A stretch of DNA of 64,000 bases from Aeoliella mucimassa. Lineage in GTDB: Bacteria > Planctomycetota > Planctomycetia > Pirellulales > Lacipirellulaceae. Shown in pieces: positions 26,428 through 35,800 of this stretch; positions within the stretch are counted from its first letter, which is position 1; each line of letters opens with the position of its first letter. Location of the stretch: NCBI RefSeq assembly GCF_007748035.1, contig NZ_CP036278.1, positions 1,612,001 to 1,676,000 of the forward strand. The letters run 5' to 3'. The position numbers and the translations under genes were made by a program. The notes under the pieces are model-generated. The model did not search any database, had not been told where the DNA came from, and saw only the letters and a program-made list of their open reading frames with translations.

Positions 26428-27432
26428 TCACTTCTTAGCCGGCGGGGTGATCATCAACGATTCGATCTCGGCGGCGACTTGTTCGGGGGGCATCTTCTCG
26501 ATCAGGTAGCGATGGGTGCCGGCGGGATCTTCGCGCCAGTCGTGGCAGCCTTGCGAGTTATCAGGCACCGAGCAGACGCCCGGCGGCGAAAGCGTCCAGT
26601 AGTCGCTTGCTCCCCGCACCGCGTAGAGCACCGCAGTTTGGTCCCAACTGTTGCGGTTGGTGAGCTTGTTGTACAGTTCGTAACCGCGTCGCACGGGGCT
26701 GGCCGGGTCGATGTCCGCTAGTTTAGCTCCGGTGTGGACGACCTCGCCGATTTCGAAACCGCTGAACACCACCGGCGTCGGCCAATGGTTGATCACCTGC
26801 TGCGTGGCGTCGGGCGTGACTTTCAGGTTGTACTCACCGCTGCCATTGGCAAAGTGCCCTTCGGGGAACACTCCACCCATCACGACCCACTGCTTGACCT
26901 TGGCCTTTACCAACTCGGCCCCAGTAAGCGGGCTGAGGTCGTCGGCCGGTGTGTCGAGCAGCGCAGCCAGGTTCGTGAGAAAGCCGACCGTCACGATGGT
27001 GACGCTGCCATCTTCTTGGGCGGCGAGCACGCGTCGGTATACCTGCTCGGCGGTTGGCACCCGATAGCTGGCTGGCAGGTCGTGCGGAAACTCCTCGGCA
27101 ACCGCTCTCGCGTAACGCGAGTCGATCGGCTTGTCGGTCACAAACTCGCCGACGCGGCCGATCGGGATGTCGGGGCGGCCAAACCAGGTGTTGATCGAAT
27201 CGACGCAGGCGGGCGCCCAAGGATTGTTCGACGAGATGCCGCAGGCGAGTATCTCGGCCTCTCCACGATCGGCCAGCACATGCAGCGCGGCCAGGGCACC
27301 CACGTCGTCGACGTCGCCGGCGATGTCGGTATCGAAGATCACCTTCACCGGCGAGTCGGCCATTGCAGCCGGCGCGGCAGCAAGCAAACAGACGAACAGC
27401 AGCGTGCGAAGCGACGCGTGAGCAGCAGCCAT
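26428..27432 (-). CDS. Exported inosine-uridine nucleoside hydrolase family protein
   Basis: 334 residues from the ATG at 27432. The open frame continues upstream, but this start gives a clean signal peptide (LLFVCLLAAAPAAMA). The mature protein begins with the Asp cluster DTDIAGDVDD (about 34-43), which binds Ca2+ in nucleoside hydrolases. Further motifs include VTVGFLTNLAALL and VVMGGVFPEG. The family splits nucleosides into base and ribose. Export of this one suggests nucleoside scavenging in the periplasm. The gene stands alone next to the IS cluster. Confidence 0.9.
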   Translation of the reverse strand: MAAAHASLRTLLFVCLLAAAPAAMADSPVKVIFDTDIAGDVDDVGALAALHVLADRGEAEILACGISSNNPWAPACVDSINTWFGRPDIPIGRVGEFVTDKPIDSRYARAVAEEFPHDLPASYRVPTAEQVYRRVLAAQEDGSVTIVTVGFLTNLAALLDTPADDLSPLTGAELVKAKVKQWVVMGGVFPEGHFANGSGEYNLKVTPDATQQVINHWPTPVVFSGFEIGEVVHTGAKLADIDPASPVRRGYELYNKLTNRNSWDQTAVLYAVRGASDYWTLSPPGVCSVPDNSQGCHDWREDPAGTHRYLIEKMPPEQVAAEIESLMITPPAKK

Positions 27433-27590
27433 GATGGTATTCCCCAGCGAATCGAGGTAATGGCAGAGTAAAATCAAGGACTCGATTTTACTACTGGACG
27501 TGATCCGATTACAAATAGTGGGCCCGATTACCAATCGCGACCTGTGTAGTCGCAAGTCATCAACCAAGTCCCACGGCCGGATCTTAGCCG

Positions 27591-28121
27591 ATGAAGCAAC
27601 TTCTCTCTCAGCTCAAGACATTCGACGGCAAGCACGCGGAACCTTTGGAGCGGCTGGCGGCCGACACCCCCGCGACCAAAGCAAATATTCAAAAACTGCT
27701 AGCCCTGGCCGAGCACGAGCAGGAGTCGATTCGCGTGGGGGCCACGTGGGTGCTGAAACGTTGGGCCGACGACGGTCAGGAGTACGAGCCCGCGGTGGTC
27801 GCGATGTTAATCGAACGCCTGCGTGACGAAGACACGTGGGCCGCCAAGTTGCATTTACTGCAGATGCTTGTGGAGTGCGACCTGCCGAAGGCAAGTTGCC
27901 GATCGCTTGCGACGCGGGCGAAGAACCTGGCCGCCAGCGAGAACAAATTCCTACGGGCGTGGGCCACGAGCGTTGCGGTGCAGGTCGCCGAGCAGCATGC
28001 TGCGTATCGCCCGACTGCCTGCAAGTTGGTGGAGAAGGCGAGAAGCGACTCAGCCGCATCGGTTAAGGCCCGCGTGCGACAGCTCGAGAAAAAGCACGCC
28101 TGGCTGCGTGAGTCAGCGTAG
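27591..28121 (+). CDS. HEAT-repeat-like helical protein
   Basis: 176 residues, almost entirely helical, with repeated amphipathic pairs (SIRVGATWVLKRWAD, DEDTWAAKLHLLQMLVE, ENKFLRAWATSVAVQVAEQ) typical of HEAT/ARM-type solenoids. No signal peptide. Probably a cytoplasmic scaffold. The partner is unknown. It is divergent from the nucleoside hydrolase. Confidence 0.8.
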   Translation: MKQLLSQLKTFDGKHAEPLERLAADTPATKANIQKLLALAEHEQESIRVGATWVLKRWADDGQEYEPAVVAMLIERLRDEDTWAAKLHLLQMLVECDLPKASCRSLATRAKNLAASENKFLRAWATSVAVQVAEQHAAYRPTACKLVEKARSDSAASVKARVRQLEKKHAWLRESA

Positions 28122-28170
28122 GTCAAGCAATCGCTACACCTAAACAGGCGAAGTGGCTAAAATCTTCGGT

Positions 28171-28704
28171 ATGGACCCCGTGGAACCGACACCGTCGATG
28201 ATTGCGTTCTTTGAACAGCGCACCCGCGCGCACATCGCTCGCGTCGAGCGTTGTTTGCAAGTGATGGCGCGGGTGACTCCGTATGGCGAGCAACTGCTGG
28301 AGCGAGCCGCGCGGCACGACGCATCGAAGTTCGAGCCCGAGGAACGCGTCGCTTATATCTGGCTTACCGAGCATCATCGGCGCCGGAAGCTCGGCGAGGC
28401 TTTCACGTATCCGTCGGGCGTCGAGCCGCTCATCGAGTCGGCCATCGCGCACCACATGAGCCACAACCGGCACCATCCCGAGTTCCACGCCGATCCGAAC
28501 GACATGACCGAAGTCGACCTGATCGAAATGGTGTGCGACTGGACCGCCATGGCCCAGGAGTTCCAGCAATGCGGCGGCAGCGCCCGCGAGTGGGCGGATA
28601 GGACCGTGGGCCAGCGGGTGCAGTTCAATGCCGAGAAGAGCCGCTTCGTCTACGAGATGATCGCCCTGTTGGATCGCGAGCTAGTTGGTCCGACCAGCGA
28701 CTAA
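28171..28704 (+). CDS. DUF5662-family (HD-like) protein
   Basis: 177 residues from ATG 28171. A GTG at 28153 would add six residues, and no Shine-Dalgarno decides between them. The sequence has RAARHDASKFEPEE near residue 46, an HD-like metal pair, and AIAHHMSHNRHHPEF near 95 with further histidines, the pattern of DUF5662 proteins. A metal-dependent phosphohydrolase fold is plausible but no substrate is known. The last 24 bases overlap the convergent matrixin gene. Confidence 0.8.
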   Translation: MDPVEPTPSMIAFFEQRTRAHIARVERCLQVMARVTPYGEQLLERAARHDASKFEPEERVAYIWLTEHHRRRKLGEAFTYPSGVEPLIESAIAHHMSHNRHHPEFHADPNDMTEVDLIEMVCDWTAMAQEFQQCGGSAREWADRTVGQRVQFNAEKSRFVYEMIALLDRELVGPTSD

Positions 28705-29535
28705 ATTGCCAGCGAGCGACAGCAACACAAGCATCACGACCCAGGCTTGCGGCTCGGGCACCGCAGCGAGCAGGGGAGTGACGCTGCCGACGCCGGGACC
28801 ATACACACTTTGAATCGCGGCAATGTCGTCGGGCTCGAGCGCTCCGCTGCCGGGGCCGGTATGGCGTTTGAAGGTCCAGTACATGTTAGAGGTCGGCACA
28901 TTGCTGTGGGTGAGTCCCAGCGTATGGCCGATTTCGTGGATCGCGGCACCCAGGAAGTCGGGCTCGTGAATCGTGCCGATCAGCGCCCAGGGGTCGCTGT
29001 GGTCGAAATCGATATCGCCGCTGTAGTTGCTGGTGCCTGGGAATCGGGCGACCGCCTTGGCGATGGGGCTGCCGTTTTCGGGATCGGGGCCATTGATGTA
29101 GACATGCCGCAGGCGGATGGTGCCATGCAGGCTCGACTGGCCGTAGGGGAGTCCGTCGTCCTCGACTTCTCGGAAGTGCACCGGCACCACCTCGGCCCAC
29201 ACGAGAAAGGCCTCCTCAATCGCGGTGCGGATCTGCGACTCCGGCACTGGCTGTCCCCCAGGGTCGAGCAGCCCGCCGTCGAACATGTTTTGATAGCTGT
29301 AGGTCAAGTAAACCGAATCGCCTTTGCTGGCTTGCGGCCAGCCCGAGCGGGGCGTGCCGAAATTGGCTACCAGATCGGGATTCGACTCGTCGCCGCCGAT
29401 GGTGCACCCGCCGGCGGGGCAAATCAGAGTCTCTCCGGCCAGGCATTGATCGCAGCCATCCGCCTGGAGTGCTGGAACGAATGCCAGCACCGCGAGCAAA
29501 TAGAGATAGCCAAGGTGTCGGTTCAAACAGGGCAT
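28681..29535 (-). CDS. Matrixin-like zinc metalloprotease with PEP-CTERM sorting tail
   Basis: 284 residues. N-terminal signal peptide (about 1-25), then a short Cys-rich segment (CDQCLAGETLICPAGGC) and the protease domain. The zinc site is HEIGHTLGLTHS near residue 200, followed by SNMYW, in place of the usual Met-turn. The C-terminus has VPEPQAW, a hydrophobic stretch (VVMLVLLSLAGNLV) and a basic end (AGRTN), the tripartite PEP-CTERM signal processed by exosortase-type enzymes. It is predicted to be secreted or surface-attached. Its 3' end overlaps the convergent DUF5662 gene. Confidence 0.88.
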   Translation of the reverse strand: MPCLNRHLGYLYLLAVLAFVPALQADGCDQCLAGETLICPAGGCTIGGDESNPDLVANFGTPRSGWPQASKGDSVYLTYSYQNMFDGGLLDPGGQPVPESQIRTAIEEAFLVWAEVVPVHFREVEDDGLPYGQSSLHGTIRLRHVYINGPDPENGSPIAKAVARFPGTSNYSGDIDFDHSDPWALIGTIHEPDFLGAAIHEIGHTLGLTHSNVPTSNMYWTFKRHTGPGSGALEPDDIAAIQSVYGPGVGSVTPLLAAVPEPQAWVVMLVLLSLAGNLVAGRTN

Positions 29536-29718
29536 ACAGGCGACTCAGCAGGGGGGAACCTCGGGCAGATCGCCCGGGTCCTCCATTATGAATGCCCCCT
29601 GCAACGGGAGCAAGCAACGAAGTCTCCCTGCACGATTTGCCCCAAGTGCGTTATGATGCAGGGTTTAGGCGTTTTCGTATTTCCACTTTCCGAGCCCCGA
29701 ATCCTCCCCCTTTCCGCA

Positions 29719-32550
29719 ATGCAAACCAACGAACTTCGCGAAAAGTACCTGGCGTTCTTCGAGACCAAGGGCCACACCCGCGTTGCCAGCGACGTGCTGG
29801 TGCCGACGTGGGACCCCAGTGTGCTGTTCACGCCGGCGGGGATGAACCAGTTCAAAGACCACTTTCTCGGCAAAGTGAAACTCGAATACACCCGGGCGAC
29901 CACCTGCCAGAAGTGCATGCGGACCGGCGATATCGATAACGTGGGGCGGACGCCGCGGCATCATACGTTCTTCGAGATGTTGGGCAACTTTTCGTTTGGC
30001 GACTACTTTAAGGACGAGGCCATCCACTGGGCGTGGGAGTTCCTGACCGACAAGAAGTGGCTCGGCCTGCCCGCCGAAACGCTGAGCGTGACGGTTTATA
30101 AGGACGATCAGGAAGCGGCCGACATCTGGCACGAGAAGATCGGCCTGCCGACCAGCCGCATCAGCTTCGAAAAGGAAGACGAGAACTTCTGGCCCGCCAG
30201 CGCTCCGAGCCAAGGGCCCGACGGAGTGTGTGGCCCCTGTAGCGAAATCTACTACACCGCGCCCGGCCGCGAGGCGCTGGAGATCTGGAACCTGGTGTTC
30301 ACGCAGTTTAACCGCGTGGGCGATCCGCCAGACAACCTCCGCCCGCTCCCCTCCAAGAACATCGACACCGGTATGGGCCTCGAGCGGACCGCTGCAGCGC
30401 TGCAGAACGTCGAGACGAACTTCCACATCGACATTCTGATGCCGATCGTGAAAGCGGCCGCCGAAGTCTGCGGAGTAGAATACAAGTACGACTCCGAGAA
30501 CGGCCGTCGTATCCGCCGCATCACGGACCACGTGCGGGCATGCACGTTCGCGGTGCACGAAAACGTGTACCCGGGTGCCAATAAGGAAAAGTACGTTGTC
30601 AAGCGATTGCTCCGTCGAGCGGTGCTCGATGGTCATCAAATGGGCTTGCGCGATCCGTTCCTCTCGAAGATCGTGCCGGCCGTGGTCGACGCCATGGGGG
30701 GCCCCTATCCTGAACTCAAAGAAACGGTCGAACGCGTGGCCGGGGTGATCGAGAAGGAAGAAGCGAACTTCTTTTCTACCATCGATGGCGGTTTGAATCG
30801 CATCGACCTTGTCTTCGACGAGATGCGCAAAGACAATCGCACCACGGTCGATGGCCACGTGGCCGCTGATCTGTACCAAACTTATGGTGTGCCCCCCGAG
30901 TTGTTCGAGTCGCTCGCAGCCGAGCACAATCTGGCCTTCGATTGGAAGGGCTACCATGAGGCGATGGACGAGCATGGCGTTCGCTCCGGTACCGATCAGA
31001 AGATCGTCATGGGCTCGAAGGGGCCGATCGACTCACTAAAGAAAGTGCACCACAAGACCGAGTTCCTTGGTTACGAAATCACAGAGGCCGAAGCCACCGT
31101 GGTTGGTATCGTTGCGGGCAAGCCGGGTAGCGATCAGCTGTGCGACAAGATGGAAGAGGTTGGCCACGAAGATCCCGTGCGGGTCGTGCTCGATAAGACT
31201 CCCTTCTACGGCGAGAGCGGTGGTCAGGTAGGCGATGTCGGCAAACTGGTTGGCAAAGGCTTCGAGTTCGAAGTAATCGACACGCAGAAGGATGGAGAGC
31301 TCTTCATCCACTTAGGGCACTTGAAGAGCGGAGTGATGAGCGAAGGCGACACGGTGACCGCCACGGTCGATACCAGCCGCCGGGCTGCGATTCAGCGGGC
31401 TCACTCCGCAACGCACCTGTTGCACCACGCGTTGCACAAGCACCTCGGCGACCACGCCCAGCAACAAGGCTCGAAGGTGGATGCCGACTGGCTGCGGTTC
31501 GACTTCACGAACCTCAGTCCAGTGGAGCCGGAGAAACTGGCCGCTATTGCCGAGGACGTGGCTGCCGACGTGGCGACCGCTGCTCCCGTAAAGTGGGAAA
31601 CCTTGCCGCTGGCCGACGCCCGCAAGCAGGGAGCGATGATGCTGTTCGGCGAAAAGTACCCCGACCCGGTTCGCATGGTGTCGATGGGCCCGCTCTCGGC
31701 TGGCACCAACAGTCGCGAACTCTGCGGCGGTACCCACCTGACCAACACCAGCGAGGTCGGCGCGTTTGAAATCATTAGCGAAGAAGGCGTTTCCTCCGGA
31801 ACTCGTCGCATCGTTGCCTTGACCGGCCAGCGTGCCGAGGAGCAGGCCACGAAGACGGTTGCCGAGTTGGAGCAAGCGGCCAAGTTGCTTGAGGTCGATG
31901 GATCGCAAGTCGCCGAGGCGGTTGGGCTATTGCTCAACGAGCAGCGTTCGCTCAAAAAACTGCTCAGCTCTGGCGGACAACCCAGCGACGAAACGACCAC
32001 CTTGGCCGCTAAGTCGGCCGCGAAGCTCAGTTACCAGCAGGCGAAGCTCGTGCTGGCCGAAGCGGGACGCTTGCTGTCGGTCGCTCCGTTGGCCGTTGTG
32101 CAGCGAGTGGAATCGTTGGTGAGCGAAGTCGAGTCGATCAAGAAGCAACTCGCCGAGCGCGATGCGACTGGTCCGTTGTCGGCCGACAAGTTGTTGGAGT
32201 CGGCTAAAGATGTGACTGGCACCACGGTCGTGATCGCTGAGACTCCCGGTGCACCGCAAAACTTGATGCGACAACTCATCGATACGCTGCGTGCAAAGTG
32301 CGATAGCGTCGCGGTGATGCTGGCCGCTCGCGAAGGGGACGACAAAGTAACGCTGATTGCTGGTATCTCGAAAGACCTGCAAGACAAAGGCGTTAGTGCA
32401 GGCAAGTGGATCAGCCCCGTGGCCAAAGCCCTCGGCGGTGGCGGCGGCGGTCGCCCCGACATGGCTCAAGCGGGGGGCAAGAAACCCGAGGAGCTACCTG
32501 CTGCTTTGGAGGTTGCCGAGAAGACAATCACCGAGATGCTAGGTGCCTAA
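29719..32550 (+). CDS. alaS: Alanyl-tRNA synthetase
   Basis: 943 residues from ATG 29719, whose product starts MQTNELREKYLAFFETKGH, the standard N-terminus. The frame is open far upstream, antisense to the matrixin gene. Class II catalytic core (about 1-260), tRNA-recognition helices, editing domain with HSATHLLHHALHKHLG (near 562) and CGGTHLTNTSEVG (near 668), then the DHHA1/C-Ala domain ending with the Gly-rich GGGGGGRPDMAQAGG motif. It charges tRNA-Ala and clears mischarged Ser/Gly. No T-box or other leader element was seen. Confidence 0.97.
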   Translation: MQTNELREKYLAFFETKGHTRVASDVLVPTWDPSVLFTPAGMNQFKDHFLGKVKLEYTRATTCQKCMRTGDIDNVGRTPRHHTFFEMLGNFSFGDYFKDEAIHWAWEFLTDKKWLGLPAETLSVTVYKDDQEAADIWHEKIGLPTSRISFEKEDENFWPASAPSQGPDGVCGPCSEIYYTAPGREALEIWNLVFTQFNRVGDPPDNLRPLPSKNIDTGMGLERTAAALQNVETNFHIDILMPIVKAAAEVCGVEYKYDSENGRRIRRITDHVRACTFAVHENVYPGANKEKYVVKRLLRRAVLDGHQMGLRDPFLSKIVPAVVDAMGGPYPELKETVERVAGVIEKEEANFFSTIDGGLNRIDLVFDEMRKDNRTTVDGHVAADLYQTYGVPPELFESLAAEHNLAFDWKGYHEAMDEHGVRSGTDQKIVMGSKGPIDSLKKVHHKTEFLGYEITEAEATVVGIVAGKPGSDQLCDKMEEVGHEDPVRVVLDKTPFYGESGGQVGDVGKLVGKGFEFEVIDTQKDGELFIHLGHLKSGVMSEGDTVTATVDTSRRAAIQRAHSATHLLHHALHKHLGDHAQQQGSKVDADWLRFDFTNLSPVEPEKLAAIAEDVAADVATAAPVKWETLPLADARKQGAMMLFGEKYPDPVRMVSMGPLSAGTNSRELCGGTHLTNTSEVGAFEIISEEGVSSGTRRIVALTGQRAEEQATKTVAELEQAAKLLEVDGSQVAEAVGLLLNEQRSLKKLLSSGGQPSDETTTLAAKSAAKLSYQQAKLVLAEAGRLLSVAPLAVVQRVESLVSEVESIKKQLAERDATGPLSADKLLESAKDVTGTTVVIAETPGAPQNLMRQLIDTLRAKCDSVAVMLAAREGDDKVTLIAGISKDLQDKGVSAGKWISPVAKALGGGGGGRPDMAQAGGKKPEELPAALEVAEKTITEMLGA

Positions 32551-32583
32551 CCGCGCACATCGCAGTTAACTTGCCAAACCGCC

Positions 32584-32612
32584 AATTCAACTTACAGCTA
32601 GCAAGTTGAATT
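32584..32612 (+). terminator. Hairpin downstream of alaS
   Basis: Perfect 10-bp stem AATTCAACTT/AAGTTGAATT with a 9-base loop, 33 bases after the alaS stop. No U-tract follows, so it may stabilise the 3' end rather than terminate alone. Confidence 0.45.
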
Positions 32613-32809
32613 GTCGCTAAAATTGGAAAAGCGTTCTTGATCGACCGTAGTGTGCTGCCTTAAGATTTTTATTAGGCGGAGTTCATACGATCGGAAGTCG
32701 TTGCATCCTGATGCTCCGTTTTTGGGCGAGTGTGCTCGTCGCGTCTTGTCTTCCCGCGATCACAGACGCACACGCTCGCTAGTCTTTTTCCTAGACGGAG
32801 CGACTTGCC

Positions 32810-33274
32810 ATGATTCAATTCAAAAGTGGTTTCACTCTCGACGTGAACCGCGGACCCAACTGGCTCTTCTTGCGATTGGAACCGAGCGATCGCAAGGGCG
32901 CTAAGAATCTGGCGGCGGATTTGTGGAGCGTGGTGTCGAAACACTTCACCTATCGTGTGGTGCTGGAGTTCAGCAATGAATTCGACGAACTGACTCCCGA
33001 ACTCATCGAGCAACTCGATAAGTTTCGTGAGGACCTCGAAGCACACGATGGGGCCCTACGAGTTTGCGGTCTGAACAAGAAATGTGCCGAGCGACTGTCG
33101 AAGCAGTGCACTGAGTCGCGAATCAAATCGCATCTCTGCACCCATTCGACCGTAGCCAACGCCGTGTTTGGCGACGAGCATGCCCCAGGCGACTTGCCGC
33201 CGAAGCCACATCTCGATCCTGAGAGTGTCGAGGTTAAGCAAGATAACGCTTACGAAGCTCTGCGAGTGCATTAA
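32810..33274 (+). CDS. STAS-domain protein (anti-sigma-factor-antagonist-like)
   Basis: 154 residues. The central ~95 residues fit the STAS fold: strand YRVVLEFSNEFDELTPELIEQLDKF, then helix and strand GALRVCGLNKKCAERL. The usual phosphorylatable Ser/Thr position is not obvious, so it may be a non-phosphorylated STAS protein. The C-terminal ~35 residues are a polar tail. It is cytoplasmic, and no anti-sigma kinase is adjacent. The last 41 bases overlap the convergent GH10-like gene. Confidence 0.75.
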   Translation: MIQFKSGFTLDVNRGPNWLFLRLEPSDRKGAKNLAADLWSVVSKHFTYRVVLEFSNEFDELTPELIEQLDKFREDLEAHDGALRVCGLNKKCAERLSKQCTESRIKSHLCTHSTVANAVFGDEHAPGDLPPKPHLDPESVEVKQDNAYEALRVH

Positions 33275-34679
33275 GCACCGCCTTCGGCTGATGCGACTCA
33301 TCGAATAACCCTGCGCCGGGGAACTCGGCGTTGCGGTCGGAGAGTTGATTCCAGAGTACTACTTGCACGCTGTTCTTCGCCAGTAGCGGAGGCAGATAAT
33401 ACTCTACCCATTTCGCCCGGCTTGCCGTTTCGCTGGGCGTAGCGGGGGCGTTGCGCGACACACGGGTGTCGACCGTGAGCATCAAAAACAGCGGCAGTTC
33501 GAACATGCTCCACTGATCCATCAGCTGGCTGAAGGCAATCGCTGTGCGCGGGGCGGTGGCCAGCGGTTGCTGGCCGATATTCAGCTCGAGCCCCAAGCCT
33601 GAGAGTCCCAGGTCGGCTCGCACCAACGCGTCCGCGTAGTGCATCGGGGCTAGTTCGATCGGCTGGTTCGCCATGTACTCGGCCCACGGTTGATCGAAGC
33701 TCGCCACGACCGGGGTTCGCGGATCGAGTTCGCGAATCGTGTGAATGGCCGAAGCGACGATCTGCAGGCGGTCTTCATCGCCAAGCGAAAGCACCTGCGG
33801 GCGATTCATGCGGGCGGCAACGTGCCACAGGTGCACCTTGCCGCGGTAGCGCCGCACGGTGTGGCGAACATGCTCGAGCATGAAGGTCGACAGCGTGTCG
33901 TAGTCGCCTTCCCACAGGTAGGTCCAGTCGGGCACGCGTCGCTCGTCGAACTCAAGCAGCGGGCCGCCGACCACCTTCAGGCCATGCTTCTGAGCCCATC
34001 GCAGTTCGTTGTCGGTGGCATCCCACTCCCGCCGACCTTCGCTCATCTCGATATCGCGCCAGGCCATCGGCAGGCTTACCAGATTGAACGTATCGACGAT
34101 CGAGTGTCGCAAATCCTGCGGAGGCAATTCGCCGCTAAGGTCGACCCCCAATAGCGTTGTAAGTGGACCGTTGCGAGTCCGCAGCGCAAGCACCTGACTG
34201 GCGTACGTGCCTGCCAGGTCATGACCGGCTGACACAGCCAGCTCGATCGCCTCGTTCGCTTCGTTGCTGGCCGTAGCGGGGATTTGCTGACCCGACGCGG
34301 CTCGCGAGAAGTGCCGGGTTGCGGAAAGTACTTTCTGCTCCAGTTCCGGCGGCACCACTAATCCGAGTTGCCGCCAGGCTTCGAGTTGGTTCCGCAAGCG
34401 ATGCACGACGCCGCGGGCGAGTTCGACTTCCAGGAAGTACGGTTTGTCGCGTTCCATTAGCGTGGCCGTCGAAAGCAGCATCTCGCCCCATTCGCGAACA
34501 TGCCAGGGAACGCTAACCGTGCCCGAGTCTTTCTCGTTGCGTTGAATGACCAGCTGATTTTCGGAGATGAAAACGCTTCCGTACCATGGCAGCCCGTCGA
34601 ACCCCACCATGTGCACACGGGACGGGTCGAGCCCTTCGAGCCGGCCCTTGTCGTGTACAAACAGTCGCATCAGTCCCAT
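33234..34679 (-). CDS. GH10-like TIM-barrel protein (endo-xylanase family fold)
   Basis: 481 residues, no signal peptide. The C-terminal ~330 residues look like a glycoside hydrolase family 10 type barrel: FNLVSLPMAWRDIEMSEGRREWDATDNELRWAQKHGLKVVGGPLLEF, VHLWHVAARMNR, ELNIGQQP. The classical acid/base motif of xylanases (WDVVNE) is replaced by HLWHVAARMN, so catalytic competence is doubtful. The N-terminal ~170 residues are an unassigned beta-rich domain. Planctomycetes often carry such intracellular xylanase-like proteins. An alternative ATG lies at 34670. Confidence 0.75.
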   Translation of the reverse strand: MGLMRLFVHDKGRLEGLDPSRVHMVGFDGLPWYGSVFISENQLVIQRNEKDSGTVSVPWHVREWGEMLLSTATLMERDKPYFLEVELARGVVHRLRNQLEAWRQLGLVVPPELEQKVLSATRHFSRAASGQQIPATASNEANEAIELAVSAGHDLAGTYASQVLALRTRNGPLTTLLGVDLSGELPPQDLRHSIVDTFNLVSLPMAWRDIEMSEGRREWDATDNELRWAQKHGLKVVGGPLLEFDERRVPDWTYLWEGDYDTLSTFMLEHVRHTVRRYRGKVHLWHVAARMNRPQVLSLGDEDRLQIVASAIHTIRELDPRTPVVASFDQPWAEYMANQPIELAPMHYADALVRADLGLSGLGLELNIGQQPLATAPRTAIAFSQLMDQWSMFELPLFLMLTVDTRVSRNAPATPSETASRAKWVEYYLPPLLAKNSVQVVLWNQLSDRNAEFPGAGLFDESHQPKAVLNALAELRKRYLA

Positions 34680-34838
34680 GGGGTGCAGGGCTTTCAGGGT
34701 TAGTGCGTGCCACGCTCGCAGGGGTGGGATCGCGAGGGGGGACGTAGAGGGGCTGGATCGTCAGGAAGTGCGGAATATTTTAGTTTAATTCACCGCCCGC
34801 CGAGGGGGCAAGCACTCTGTTTTCTTAAGGCGTAACAT

Positions 34839-34879
34839 TATACTCGGCTTGCGACCCGCCGCACGACCACCAAGGAGGT
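34839..34879 (+). promoter_or_regulatory. purC promoter -10 candidate and strong Shine-Dalgarno
   Basis: TATACT at 34839-34844 lies 40 bases before purC, and AAGGAGGT at 34872-34879 is a full Shine-Dalgarno 4 bases before the ATG. Such a strong site is unusual in this window and fixes the purC start. Confidence 0.6.
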
Positions 34880-34883
34880 TCCT

Positions 34884-35771
34884 ATGGCCGCTTTTACGCA
34901 AACAAATCTGCCCAATCTGCCTGTACGGCATGGTAAAGTTCGCGACGTTTACGATTTAGGCGAACATTTACTGCTCGTGGCCACCGACCGCATTAGTGCC
35001 TTCGATTGGGTGCTGCCGACCGGAATTCCCGACAAAGGCCGGGTGCTCACCGGCGTGAGCGAGTACTGGTTTTCGCAGCTGGACACACCGCATCATCTGA
35101 TCACGACCAACGTCGACGAGATGCCGCTGCCGGCTGAGATCGACCCCGAGCCGCTCCGCGGGCGGACCATGCTCACGCGGAAGGCCGAAGTAGTGCCGAT
35201 GGAATGCGTGGTGCGCGGCTACCTGTCGGGCTCGGGATGGAAAGAGTACCAACAGTCGGGCGCGGTCTGCGGAGTGGAGCTGCCAAGCGGACTCGTGGAG
35301 AGCGACCGGCTACCCGAACCGATCTTCACCCCAGCGACCAAAGCCGAGATGGGGGAGCACGACGAGAACATCACCTTCGCCCAGATGGCGAGCACCATCG
35401 GACAGGACCTGGCCGACGAACTCCGTGCGCGGAGCATCGAACTGTTCGAGCAAGGCTCAAAGCACGCCGAATCGGTAGGGCTGTTGTTCGCGGACACGAA
35501 GTTCGAGTTCGGCATCTTCGAGGGCAAAGTCATTCTCATCGACGAAGTAATGACGCCCGACAGCTCGCGTTTCTGGCCCGCGGATCAATACCACCCTGGC
35601 GGACCGCAACCATCGTTCGACAAGCAGTTTGTTCGCGACTGGTTGCTCGCCAGCGACTGGGACCGCAACAGCGAACCTCCTCAGCTTCCTGTTGACATCG
35701 TCGACAAAACCCGCGCGAAGTACATCGAAGCATTCGAGCGAATCACTGGAAGCGAGTTCGCGTGGAAGTGA
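34884..35771 (+). CDS. purC: Phosphoribosylaminoimidazole-succinocarboxamide synthase (SAICAR synthetase)
   Basis: 295 residues, of the longer eukaryote-like/alpha type. Motifs: VRHGKVRDVYDLGEHLLLVATDRISAFD at the N-terminus (ATP-binding), VVRGYLSGSGWKEYQ near residue 110, and LIDEVMTPDSSRFWP near 218. It ligates aspartate to CAIR in purine biosynthesis. Monocistronic with a full Shine-Dalgarno. The next gene is convergent. Confidence 0.96.
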   Translation: MAAFTQTNLPNLPVRHGKVRDVYDLGEHLLLVATDRISAFDWVLPTGIPDKGRVLTGVSEYWFSQLDTPHHLITTNVDEMPLPAEIDPEPLRGRTMLTRKAEVVPMECVVRGYLSGSGWKEYQQSGAVCGVELPSGLVESDRLPEPIFTPATKAEMGEHDENITFAQMASTIGQDLADELRARSIELFEQGSKHAESVGLLFADTKFEFGIFEGKVILIDEVMTPDSSRFWPADQYHPGGPQPSFDKQFVRDWLLASDWDRNSEPPQLPVDIVDKTRAKYIEAFERITGSEFAWK

Positions 35772-35800
35772 TGGGGGCATTTGAGGGCGGCTTGCATGAG

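Noticed and set aside
28747-29718. Upstream extension of the alaS frame
   Set aside because: It is antisense to the matrixin gene, and alaS orthologues start at the equivalent of 29719.
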